Origin: an uncultured Lachnospiraceae bacterium
GTDB taxonomy: Bacteria; Bacillota; Clostridia; Lachnospirales; Lachnospiraceae
Reading direction: 5' to 3'
Assembly (NCBI GenBank): GCA_910579865.1
Contig: CAJTXA010000026.1
Coordinates: 1-44,310 of the forward strand
Length of the DNA stretch: 44,310 nucleotides
Shown: piece by piece, positions 34,448-42,272 of the stretch
Layout: each line of letters opens with the position of its first letter
Numbering within the stretch: the stretch's first letter is position 1
Made by a program: the position numbers and the translations under genes
Notes under the pieces: generated by a model
Database searches by the model: none
The model's input: the letters and a program-made list of their open reading frames with translations, nothing else
Told to the model about the DNA's origin: nothing

Positions 34448-34468
34448 AAAAAGGGCAGGCTATTGCCC
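34448..34468 (-). terminator. Terminator after metK
   Basis: On the reverse strand GGGCA pairs with TGCCC (34453-34457 and 34464-34468) across 6 bases, followed by TTTTTC. It lies about 20 bases after the metK stop. Confidence 0.7.
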
Positions 34469-34487
34469 ACCCAGTCTCATTTTTATT

Positions 34488-35669
34488 TTATAAATATTTT
34501 TGAAGCAGTTCCACTTTATCTACTCTTTCCCAAGGTAAATCCAAATCCAATCGTCCAAAATGTCCATATGCTGCTGTCTGTCGATAAATTGGTCTTCTTA
34601 AATCCAACATACGGATAATGCCATCTGGACGTAAATCAAAGTTCTCTCTTATTAACTTTACTAATGTTTCATCCGTTAATTTTCCAGTTCCAAATGTATC
34701 TACCATAATCGAAGTTGGCTCTGCCACTCCAATTGCATAAGATAATTGAATCTCACATCGTTCTGCCAAACCAGCCGCAACAATATTTTTTGCAACATAG
34801 CGTGCTGCATAAGCAGCAGATCGATCCACCTTTGTACAATCTTTTCCAGAAAAGGCTCCACCACCATGACGAGCATATCCACCATAAGTATCTACAATAA
34901 TTTTACGTCCTGTCAATCCTGCATCTCCATGAGGTCCTCCTATTACAAAGCGTCCTGTTGGATTAATAAAAATCTTTGTATTTTTATCTAGCATATCTTC
35001 TGGAAGTACAGGATCAAATACATATTTCTTAATATCTGTATGAATCTGTTCCTGTGTTACATCTGCATCATGTTGTGTCGATAAAACAACTGCCTCTAAC
35101 CGAGTTGGCTTTCCTGCCTCATTATATTCTACCGATACCTGTGTCTTTCCATCTGGTCTTAAATAAGAAAGTGTTCCATCCTTGCGAACTTTGGTAAGCT
35201 GAAGAGCTAACTTGTGTGCAAGAGAAATTGGATATGGCATCAATTCCTCTGTTTCATTTGTTGCATAGCCAAACATCATTCCCTGATCTCCAGCTCCTGT
35301 ATTTAATTCATCTACCAAGCTGCCTTCTTTTGCTTCTAACGCCTTGTCCACACCCATAGCAATATCCGCAGACTGTTGATCAAGCGCTACCATTACTGCA
35401 CAAGTATTTCCATCAAATCCTGCTTCTGCACAACAATAACCGATTTCATTTACTGTCTTTCTTGCAATTGCTGGAATATCCAGAATAGCTTTTGTTGTAA
35501 TTTCTCCTGTTATAAGTACAAATCCAGTACAACTACAAGTTTCACAAGCCACACGACTCATAGGATCTTGTTCTAAACAAGCATCCAAAATCGCATCTGA
35601 TATGGCATCACATAACTTATCTGGATGTCCTTCTGTAACCGACTCTGATGTAAACAATCTCTTTTCCAT
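34488..35669 (-). CDS. metK: S-adenosylmethionine synthetase
   Basis: A 393-residue enzyme making SAM from methionine and ATP. Motifs are MEKRLFTSESVTEGHPDKLC at the start, the conserved hexapeptide GAGDQG, the second signature GGGAFSGKDCTKVDRSAAYA, and YAIGVAEP. The ATG at 35669 has GGAGG at the right distance; the frame is open upstream only through leader sequence. Expression is controlled by the SAM-I riboswitch and terminator in its leader, giving feedback by its own product. Confidence 0.97.
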   Translation of the reverse strand: MEKRLFTSESVTEGHPDKLCDAISDAILDACLEQDPMSRVACETCSCTGFVLITGEITTKAILDIPAIARKTVNEIGYCCAEAGFDGNTCAVMVALDQQSADIAMGVDKALEAKEGSLVDELNTGAGDQGMMFGYATNETEELMPYPISLAHKLALQLTKVRKDGTLSYLRPDGKTQVSVEYNEAGKPTRLEAVVLSTQHDADVTQEQIHTDIKKYVFDPVLPEDMLDKNTKIFINPTGRFVIGGPHGDAGLTGRKIIVDTYGGYARHGGGAFSGKDCTKVDRSAAYAARYVAKNIVAAGLAERCEIQLSYAIGVAEPTSIMVDTFGTGKLTDETLVKLIRENFDLRPDGIIRMLDLRRPIYRQTAAYGHFGRLDLDLPWERVDKVELLQKYL

Positions 35670-35697
35670 TTTTATTTCCTCCTGGTGTATTAAATAA

Positions 35698-35731
35698 TCC
35701 AAAAAGAAAGAGTCCATCTACAAATGGACTC
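35698..35731 (-). terminator. Riboswitch expression-platform terminator
   Basis: On the reverse strand GAGTCCAT (35724-35731) pairs with ATGGACTC (35710-35717), followed by TTTCTTTTT. It sits between the SAM-I aptamer and the metK ribosome binding site and would stop transcription when SAM is bound. Confidence 0.85.
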
Positions 35732-35760
35732 GATTGTGCTTTTTATTGCTATCAAATCCA

Positions 35761-35870
35761 CTTATTGTTCGACCGCCGTTTCCGACTGTAACTCGCTCAG
35801 GTTGGCACCTTCCTAAATTGGGGTTGCCGTGACTTCACAGATCCTTTGTATCTCCATCACTCTGAATAAG
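35761..35870 (-). promoter_or_regulatory. SAM-I (S-box) riboswitch of metK
   Basis: On the reverse strand the S-box core is seen: CTTATTCAGAGTGATGGAG (P1 start and kink-turn side), GTGAAGTCACGGCAACC, GGTGCCAACCTGAGCGA, GGTCG and a closing AATAAG that pairs with CTTATT to form P1. The order and spacing match the SAM-I family. A terminator follows before metK, so binding of SAM should turn metK off. Confidence 0.93.
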
Positions 35871-35908
35871 GGAATCGCTTTTATGAACTTTTTCTTTCTA
35901 CTGTAGGT

Positions 35909-35937
35909 AGGATACAACATTTTTATCATTTCGTCAA
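35909..35937 (-). promoter_or_regulatory. Promoter of metK
   Basis: On the reverse strand -35 TTGACG (35932-35937), a 17-base spacer and -10 TATCCT (35909-35914) lie just ahead of the riboswitch. Confidence 0.65.
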
Positions 35938-35976
35938 GTAAAAATCAAAAAATATACAGACATTTTTTACTAACTG

Positions 35977-36005
35977 TTTACTTTTTCTCCTTCTTTGTGT
36001 ATAAT
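35977..36005 (+). promoter_or_regulatory. Promoter of the HD-GYP gene
   Basis: -35 TTTACT (35977-35982), a 17-base spacer and a perfect -10 TATAAT (36000-36005). The start codon follows 25 bases later, so the leader is short. Confidence 0.72.
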
Positions 36006-36029
36006 AGGGGTATAAATGGAGGGGAACTT

Positions 36030-37118
36030 ATGACAAAACAATCTATTGCCACAAACAAATTGATTCCCGGCATGATACTGGCTAATTCTGTTTATAATAA
36101 TGCAGACCAACTGATTCTGCCAAAAGGAAGTCGAATTACCGAGGAATCTATAACAAGACTACAGTTCTATGAGATCGATCGTGTTCTTATAGAATCCCTT
36201 GTACCAATTGAACCTTTAGAGGAAGATATTTTTCTTACCACCTATTCAGAACGAGTAAAATCTTCTGAAGAATTTACTAGCTTTAAAAAACAGTTCGATG
36301 ATACAACAGAAACGATGAAATTTACACTAGATGAGGTAGCGGCAGGTAACTCATCTTCAGGGTTAGTAGAGGAATTATTTTCTTCTGCTACTAATTTAAT
36401 CAACACATCAGAAAATAATTTAGAACTTTTAGATATGCTTCACAACATGCGTGAATCAGATGATGCTACTTATACACATTCTCTAAACGTTTCTATTATT
36501 TCTGCAATTATTGGTCGTTGGTTACATATGTCTGAGGAAGATATTAATACCCTTACAATAGCAGCACTGTTTCATGATATTGGTAAATTATTGATACCAC
36601 AGGATATTCTTCAAAAATCATCGAAACTAACCAACGAAGAGTATGAGATACTAAAAACTCATCCATATAAAGGTTATCAACTTTTAAAATACTCTGGAAT
36701 GGGTGAACAAATTGCACTTGCTGCTATGCAACACCATGAACGTTGTGATGGTTCTGGCTATCCAGGCAAATTAACTAAAAACAATATTAACTCATTTGCT
36801 AAAATTATTGCAATTGCTGATGTATACGATGCTATGACCGCAGCACGTGCTTATCGTGGACCACTTTGCACATTTGAAGTATTATCTACATTTGAAAGTG
36901 AAGGTTATCGTTGTTATGATGCAGCCTATCTTGTTCCATTTATGTATAATATAGTAAATAGTTATATTAACAACACAGTACGCCTAAATAATGGGCAAAA
37001 AGGCGAAATCATTATGATTAATAAAAATGCGCTTTCTCGTCCAGTCGTTCATTGTGAAGGCCAAATCTACCACGATTTGTTACGTGAAAAAGACTTAAAA
37101 ATTGTTGCTATTCTTTAA
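36030..37118 (+). CDS. HD-GYP domain phosphodiesterase
   Basis: A 362-residue soluble protein. The N-terminal 110 residues are not a known sensor by eye. The HD-GYP domain follows: THSLNVSIISAIIGRW, FHDIGKLLIPQDIL (HD), LKTHPYKGYQLL, QHHERCDGSGYPGKL (HHE..DGSGYP) and IIAIADVYDAMTAARAYR. Such enzymes hydrolyse cyclic di-GMP, or in some cases other cyclic dinucleotides. The ATG at 36030 has GGAGGGG 5-6 bases upstream; an ORF extension to 35997 would overlap the -10 element. It is divergent from metK and ends in a strong terminator. Its physiological target is not evident. Confidence 0.93.
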   Translation: MTKQSIATNKLIPGMILANSVYNNADQLILPKGSRITEESITRLQFYEIDRVLIESLVPIEPLEEDIFLTTYSERVKSSEEFTSFKKQFDDTTETMKFTLDEVAAGNSSSGLVEELFSSATNLINTSENNLELLDMLHNMRESDDATYTHSLNVSIISAIIGRWLHMSEEDINTLTIAALFHDIGKLLIPQDILQKSSKLTNEEYEILKTHPYKGYQLLKYSGMGEQIALAAMQHHERCDGSGYPGKLTKNNINSFAKIIAIADVYDAMTAARAYRGPLCTFEVLSTFESEGYRCYDAAYLVPFMYNIVNSYINNTVRLNNGQKGEIIMINKNALSRPVVHCEGQIYHDLLREKDLKIVAIL

Positions 37119-37149
37119 CCAAAATAAAATGAATATTTTTTATAATTCA

Positions 37150-37194
37150 TAAAGGGGCGATTACACAAAACTAACTTATGTAATCGTCCCTTTA
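37150..37194. terminator. Bidirectional terminator between HD-GYP gene and murA
   Basis: TAAAGGGGCGATTACA (37150-37165) pairs with TGTAATCGTCCCTTTA (37179-37194), 15 of 16 bases plus a G-U. The two flanking genes converge. Confidence 0.8.
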
Positions 37195-37222
37195 CGAATC
37201 CTTCTATCCTATTCACTGCTTC

Positions 37223-38518
37223 TTATCCTATTTTTAATTTAAATTTCTGAATATCCTTTTCACATTTTACTTTTTGAATTTGTGCACCTAATCCGCTTAA
37301 CTTGACCTCAAAATCCTCATATCCACGTTCAATATAAACAATATCATCAATTACAGAATAACCTTCTGCCGCAAGCGCAGCAATCACTAAAGCAGCACCT
37401 GCCCGTAAATCAGGAGCATTTACTTCTGCACCTGTCAGTCTAGAAACTCCATTGATAATTGCTGTATTGCCTCCCTCTATTTTAATATCTGCTCCCATTC
37501 TAGCCAATTCCCCTGCATACTTAAAACGATTTTCAAAAATCGTTTCTGTTACAATGCTCGTTCCTCGTGCTAATGCCAATACAGCTGTCATCTGTGGCTG
37601 CATATCCGTTGGAAACCCAGGATAAGGTAATGTTTTGATATTTGTATGAGAAAGATTACTCTGTCCAAATACTCGAACTGCATCATCTTCTTCTGTAATT
37701 TGACACCCTGTTTCAATCAATTTAGCTGAGATCGCTTCTAAATGTTTTGGAATAACATTTCGAACAATCACATCTCCTTTTGTTGCAGCTGCTGCCATCA
37801 TAAATGTTCCTGCTTCAATCTGATCAGGAATAATGGAATACTCTGTACCATGTAAAGACTTTACTCCTTTGATACGAATTACATCTGTACCAGCACCTTT
37901 GATTTTTGCTCCCATACTATTAAGAAAATTGGCAGCATCTACTACATGTGGTTCTTTTGCAGCATTTTCCAAAATTGTATTTCCCTCTGCTAATACAGCA
38001 GCCATCATCACATTAATTGTTGCCCCTACTGTAGCAAGATCAAAATAAATATGATTTCCTTTCAATTGATCGGCATTTGCTTTTACCATACCATTTTCAA
38101 TCAACACTTCTGCTCCAAGTGCTTCAAACCCTTTTTTATGTTGATCAATTGGACGGCTTCCAATATTACAACCTCCAGGAAGTGCTACTTCTGCTTGATG
38201 ATATTTTCCAAGTAAAGCACCTAATAAATAATAGGATGCTCGAATTTTCTTTATAAATTCATAATCCACACATATACTATCAATGCTTTTTCCATTTATC
38301 TTTACAGAATGAGGGCCAATCCACTCTACTGTTGCCCCAATTTCAGCAACTGCCTGCAGTAATACGTTTGTATCCCTTACATTTGGTACATTTTCGATAT
38401 AAACTGGTTCATCGCACATAATTGCTGCTGCCAAAATTGCAAGCGCAGCATTTTTCGCACCGCCTATTTCTACTTCACCGATTAGTGGGATACCACCTTT
38501 TATGATATATTGCTCCAT
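37223..38518 (-). CDS. murA: UDP-N-acetylglucosamine 1-carboxyvinyltransferase
   Basis: A 431-residue enolpyruvyl transferase, first committed step of peptidoglycan precursor synthesis. K22 and N23 are in IGGAKNAALA. The catalytic Cys, the fosfomycin target, is C117 in LPGGCNIGSRPIDQH, so the enzyme should be fosfomycin-sensitive in principle. The general-base Asp lies in GFPTDMQPQMTA. Low-GC Firmicutes often have two paralogues (MurA and MurZ); which one this is cannot be settled. AGAGGTG precedes the ATG. The promoter is at 38634-38661. Confidence 0.96.
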   Translation of the reverse strand: MEQYIIKGGIPLIGEVEIGGAKNAALAILAAAIMCDEPVYIENVPNVRDTNVLLQAVAEIGATVEWIGPHSVKINGKSIDSICVDYEFIKKIRASYYLLGALLGKYHQAEVALPGGCNIGSRPIDQHKKGFEALGAEVLIENGMVKANADQLKGNHIYFDLATVGATINVMMAAVLAEGNTILENAAKEPHVVDAANFLNSMGAKIKGAGTDVIRIKGVKSLHGTEYSIIPDQIEAGTFMMAAAATKGDVIVRNVIPKHLEAISAKLIETGCQITEEDDAVRVFGQSNLSHTNIKTLPYPGFPTDMQPQMTAVLALARGTSIVTETIFENRFKYAGELARMGADIKIEGGNTAIINGVSRLTGAEVNAPDLRAGAALVIAALAAEGYSVIDDIVYIERGYEDFEVKLSGLGAQIQKVKCEKDIQKFKLKIG

Positions 38519-38633
38519 TGCACACCTCTATTGACTTTCCATCTGTTTCCTGATTTCCATATCTATCTATCTTTCCATTCTATATTTTAAATATATCCTA
38601 TATTCTTGCCACTTAACAAAAAAACTACACCAT

Positions 38634-38661
38634 ATTATAGCATATTTCATAAAAAAGTAAA
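38634..38661 (-). promoter_or_regulatory. Promoter of murA
   Basis: On the reverse strand -35 TTTACT (38656-38661), a 16-base spacer and a perfect -10 TATAAT (38634-38639). Confidence 0.6.
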
Positions 38662-38739
38662 GCAAAATTATACAACATTCCAAACTCATATTCCCAATCA
38701 GAAACGTTAAGAATGTACAAGATGAAACAGAGTTTCCTT

Positions 38740-39954
38740 TTATTCAGTATATGTGTTGAATAGTTTTTCTGTGATACGATATCCTTCTTTTACCAGAATT
38801 CCTGTTTTTATTGCATCTTTTTCACTATAAAGTCCATCCATTTTCACTACTTTTGTACTATCATACAATAAATATGGAACAGGATCTGAAGTATGTGTAC
38901 GACAACGAATTGGTGTTGGATGATCTGGCATAATTAAAATACGAAATGCCTCTTTTGACTTTTCCATTGCTTCTATAATCGGTCGAACAATTCTCTGATC
39001 CAAATATTCAATTGCTGTTATTTTATGTTCTACACTGCCTTGATGCCCCATTTCATCTGGTGCTTCTAAATGAATATAAACAAAATCGCAGTCTTCCTTT
39101 AATAATGCATCTGCTGCCGCCTGTGCTTTTCCTTCATAGTTCGTATGTAAACCGCCATTTGCGCCTTCCACTTCTACTACTTTCATTCCCGCACCAACTG
39201 CAATTCCTTTTAATAAATCTACCGCTGAAATCATAGCTCCTTTTAATCCAGTTTTTTCTTGAAATGAATGTAATGCTGGTCTTGTGCCTGCTCCCCAAAA
39301 CCAAATCGAATTGGCTTTATGAAGTCCCTGTTTCGCTCGTTCTATATTAATTGGATGTGAATTTAAAATTGAAAAACTTTTTTCCATCATTTCAAGCAAT
39401 CTTTTATCTTTTGGAAGATAACTGCCAATCTTCTGACCAAGAATATCATGTGGTGCTACTAACTCTAAAACCTCCCCTTTATTCCAAATTAAAAGATGCC
39501 GATAACTTGTTCCTATATAAAATTGATACATATTATCTTCAAACACGTCCTTAACTGCATCCAAAAGAACTGCTGCATCTGTAGTAGAAATCTCACCTGC
39601 ACTATGATCTAAAATTGTTCTTTCTCCATAGGAAACCTGATCTTCTCCAGAAAGTGTAACAAGATTGGTACGAATCGCAATATCTGTATCCTTCATATTC
39701 ACTCCAATACTTAATGCTTCCAATGGAGAACGTCCTGTATAATACTGTCTTGGATTATACCCCAACACAGCTAGATTTGCTGTATCACTTCCTGGTTTCA
39801 TGCCTTCTGGAATTGTCTGTGCCATACCAATCTCCGATTTTTTAGCAAGCGTATCCATCATTGGTGTCTTTGCATACTCTAACGGAGTCTTACCTCCTAG
39901 TTGCGCTAATGGCTCATCTGCCATCCCATCTCCCAATACTACAATATATTTCAT
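38740..39954 (-). CDS. apgM: Cofactor-independent phosphoglycerate mutase, archaeal type
   Basis: A 404-residue enzyme of the alkaline-phosphatase superfamily interconverting 3- and 2-phosphoglycerate without bisphosphoglycerate. The metal site is MKYIVVLGDGMADEPL; the phospho-Ser lies in MKPGSDTANLAVLGYNP; later metal ligands are in YIHLEAPDEMGHQGS and ILIMPDHPTPIRCRTHT. The length is normal for ApgM and much shorter than GpmI. GAGGGAG precedes the ATG. The gene has its own strong promoter inside the gap behind the M23 peptidase gene. Confidence 0.93.
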   Translation of the reverse strand: MKYIVVLGDGMADEPLAQLGGKTPLEYAKTPMMDTLAKKSEIGMAQTIPEGMKPGSDTANLAVLGYNPRQYYTGRSPLEALSIGVNMKDTDIAIRTNLVTLSGEDQVSYGERTILDHSAGEISTTDAAVLLDAVKDVFEDNMYQFYIGTSYRHLLIWNKGEVLELVAPHDILGQKIGSYLPKDKRLLEMMEKSFSILNSHPINIERAKQGLHKANSIWFWGAGTRPALHSFQEKTGLKGAMISAVDLLKGIAVGAGMKVVEVEGANGGLHTNYEGKAQAAADALLKEDCDFVYIHLEAPDEMGHQGSVEHKITAIEYLDQRIVRPIIEAMEKSKEAFRILIMPDHPTPIRCRTHTSDPVPYLLYDSTKVVKMDGLYSEKDAIKTGILVKEGYRITEKLFNTYTE

Positions 39955-40033
39955 AAAATCTCCCTCTTAGTGAAACTATTTTCACTGTTATCTATATATA
40001 CTACTAAAATTTTTTCTATTTTTTATTAGCAGG

Positions 40034-40082
40034 AAAAGTAAGCTCTTTCTCAATATTCACTATTCAGAAAAAACTTACTTTT
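40034..40082. other. Long hairpin in the apgM leader
   Basis: AAAAGTAAGCTCTTTC (40034-40049) pairs with GAAAAAACTTACTTTT (40067-40082), 14 of 16 bases, across 17 bases. It lies between the apgM promoter and the ATG. Only four T follow on the reverse strand, so it may be a weak terminator for the M23 gene, an attenuator or an mRNA-stabilising stem. Confidence 0.5.
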
Positions 40083-40111
40083 GTTCTTTATCGCCCTAAA
40101 TTGCGTATTCT

Positions 40112-40140
40112 ATTATATTACTCCTCTTTCTATTCGTCAA
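40112..40140 (-). promoter_or_regulatory. Promoter of apgM
   Basis: On the reverse strand -35 TTGACG (40135-40140), a 17-base spacer and a perfect -10 TATAAT (40112-40117), beginning 4 bases beyond the M23 stop codon. Confidence 0.72.
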
Positions 40141-40144
40141 GAGA

Positions 40145-41668
40145 TTAGCCGACATAATCCAGAGGATTTACACGAGAGCCATTAATAATCATCTCAAAGT
40201 GAAGATGTGGACCTGTACTTCGTCCTGTATTTCCACTTAAACCAATCTTTTGTCCCTGGGAAACACTCTCTCCTGCACTAACTAATACTTTATTTAAATG
40301 CGCATATCGAGTCTGTCTTCCATCTGGATGCTGAAGTAAAATACAATAACCATAATCTCCATTCCATCCTGCACTTACAACTCTACCAGAACTAGAAGCC
40401 ATAACAGTTGTTCCACTGCTAACACCGATATCTACACCACCATGTAATCTACCCCAACGTTGTCCAAACCGAGAAGTAATCGTATAAGAATAAGTAGGCC
40501 AAATATAAGTAGGAGGTGTTAATGTTCCTCGTTCAATAATTTTAGGTTGGGATTCTACTATTACATTCTCTTGTATAATTTCTCTATCTACTTCTTTTCC
40601 ATTTCGAGTATTTACTACTGCTACAATCTCATGATATCCTACACTTCCTTCTTGTCTTACCACAGTCTCTGTATTATACCAACTATCATTATCAATGTAA
40701 ACCGTATCTACTTGATAATCTTCTTCATAAGTTACTTCTTCTTCTACCAATACAGAAAGCTCTGGCTCTGGAACCGTAATAATTAACTCCTGCCCAATCT
40801 GAAGCGTTGTATCTCCTGTTACTCCTGTATTTAAATCATATAACCGGTTTAATGAAATTTCATTCTTCTCTGCAATAATGGACATACAATCCCCTGCAAT
40901 TACCTCATAAACCTGATTTTCTTCTTTATCCTTTGTCAACATATCCAATGCTTCTTGTACGGTTGTACATGCACTTACTGGCACATTCGATTCTGTAATC
41001 TCAATATCCTGTTCAAATTCAATACTTAATACACCATTTTGAAATGTATTCTCTGCTTGAGTTGCTTCTATTGGTTCTGTTTCTTCACCTGCTGCATATA
41101 CAATCGCTCCCTCACGCATTTCCATATCTGCTTTTACTAAATTTGTAGTTAATGAAGTAAACTCTTTTCCTTCATTTTCTACTAGTTCTACTGTAAATTC
41201 CTGTTTGGTATCAAACCGGTTTTTTACTCCTTCTAACAGTTCCACTACTTCTTCCTTTGTAGAAAGATATAAAATATTTTCTTCTATTTTAACTGCATAT
41301 GTTGTTGCTTTTGGTAAAGTAGCATCTGCTTTTAAAATTGCATAAATCTCTGCTTCTAATTCTTCTTCTGTCATACGTGTTCCAAATAAGCGATTCTCTT
41401 TTGTCACAACCAGTTCTGGCTCCATATAAACCAGACTGCCCTCCTCTTTTGTAATTGCAAGACGAACATCTTTTAATATCCGAGAAGCAATCTCTCCTTC
41501 TGCAATTCCACCAATCACCTGTCCGTTTAATGTCACTTGATAATAATTTGAGTTTTCTTTTGCTTTCTCCATAAGCGGATAAACCAAAACAACACAACCT
41601 GCTATTGCCAACATCGATTTTAATATTGTTATTCTTGCAATCTTTTTAAGAGATTTTCTTTTCTTCAT
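40145..41668 (-). CDS. LysM-G5-M23 cell-wall endopeptidase
   Basis: A 507-residue exported protein. An N-terminal membrane anchor or signal (basic MKKRKSLKKIARI, then LKSMLAIAGCVVLVYPL) is followed by about 200 residues of unrecognised region, a LysM motif (VYEVIAGDCMSIIAEKNEIS to LQIGQELIITV), a G5-like domain (EEVTYEEDYQVDTVYID to REIIQENVIVESQP) and an M23 peptidase with zinc ligands in HGGVDIG and HLHFEM and a His in YAHLNKV. This matches enzymes that cut peptide cross-links in peptidoglycan outside the membrane, with LysM binding the glycan. Its promoter is at 41772-41800. Confidence 0.94.
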   Translation of the reverse strand: MKKRKSLKKIARITILKSMLAIAGCVVLVYPLMEKAKENSNYYQVTLNGQVIGGIAEGEIASRILKDVRLAITKEEGSLVYMEPELVVTKENRLFGTRMTEEELEAEIYAILKADATLPKATTYAVKIEENILYLSTKEEVVELLEGVKNRFDTKQEFTVELVENEGKEFTSLTTNLVKADMEMREGAIVYAAGEETEPIEATQAENTFQNGVLSIEFEQDIEITESNVPVSACTTVQEALDMLTKDKEENQVYEVIAGDCMSIIAEKNEISLNRLYDLNTGVTGDTTLQIGQELIITVPEPELSVLVEEEVTYEEDYQVDTVYIDNDSWYNTETVVRQEGSVGYHEIVAVVNTRNGKEVDREIIQENVIVESQPKIIERGTLTPPTYIWPTYSYTITSRFGQRWGRLHGGVDIGVSSGTTVMASSSGRVVSAGWNGDYGYCILLQHPDGRQTRYAHLNKVLVSAGESVSQGQKIGLSGNTGRSTGPHLHFEMIINGSRVNPLDYVG

Positions 41669-41771
41669 AATTCCTCCATATAAATGTCATATCTTGGTCT
41701 CACATGTTACTACTTACACAGAATCTGTTACATTCTGCACAATTTTTTGTAATATTTTCGTAATAATAGTT

Positions 41772-41800
41772 ATTGTACCAAGTTGTTTGCCATTTGTAAA
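41772..41800 (-). promoter_or_regulatory. Promoter of the M23 peptidase gene
   Basis: On the reverse strand -35 TTTACA (41795-41800), a 17-base spacer and -10 TACAAT (41772-41777), leaving a leader of about 100 bases. The remainder of the 330-base gap (41669-41998) is AT-rich with no gene seen. Confidence 0.7.
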
Positions 41801-41998
41801 GGGGGTTATTCCTATCTTTTTTTATCTATGTAAGAAATGATTTCGTCAATTCTGTTATTCTTAATAAAGATTTTCTTACAAAAATGGGGAAAGGGGTAAG
41901 TTTTTAGCAAGCAGATTTTAAACTTAATGCAGAATATATGGGAAATATTACTACTTTAAATACAGGTTATTTTTAAATATTATATTCTATCACTATAT

Positions 41999-42231
41999 CT
42001 ATTCCTTCAAAATAGTATATTCTTCTAAAGATTTTCCAAGAAAATACTCATATCCTTCCTCACAATTAATTTCTAAAACTACTTCTTTCTCCTCTCCAAC
42101 CAAAAGAAAAATAATCCAGAACCATCCGGCAAAGCTTCTTCCAAAGTGATTGCTGTTTTCACTCTGTATCCCCGATTTTGTAAGTATATAACCTGAATTG
42201 TTACAAAACTCGGACATTTGTCAGTAACCAT
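41999..42231 (-). pseudogene. Frameshifted small ORF of unknown function
   Basis: From an ATG at 42231 the reverse strand reads MVTDKCPSFVTIQVIYLQNR then GYRVKTAITLEEALPDGSGL and FFF before running to an early stop at 42079. The neighbouring frame continues smoothly with LVGEEKEVVLEINCEEGYEY and FLGKSLEEYTILKE to a TAG at 41999. One missing base near 42103 would join them into about 78 residues. There is no ribosome binding site, so it may be the tail of a longer lost gene. I do not recognise the family. It directly follows the ABC permease. Confidence 0.45.
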
Positions 42232-42272
42232 GTCTATTGAACTGATGATGTACCCTAAGATATATGTTACTG

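Noticed and set aside
35376..35576. Cys- and Ser-rich ORF opposite metK
   Set aside because: It is an antisense artefact of metK codon pattern without a ribosome binding site.
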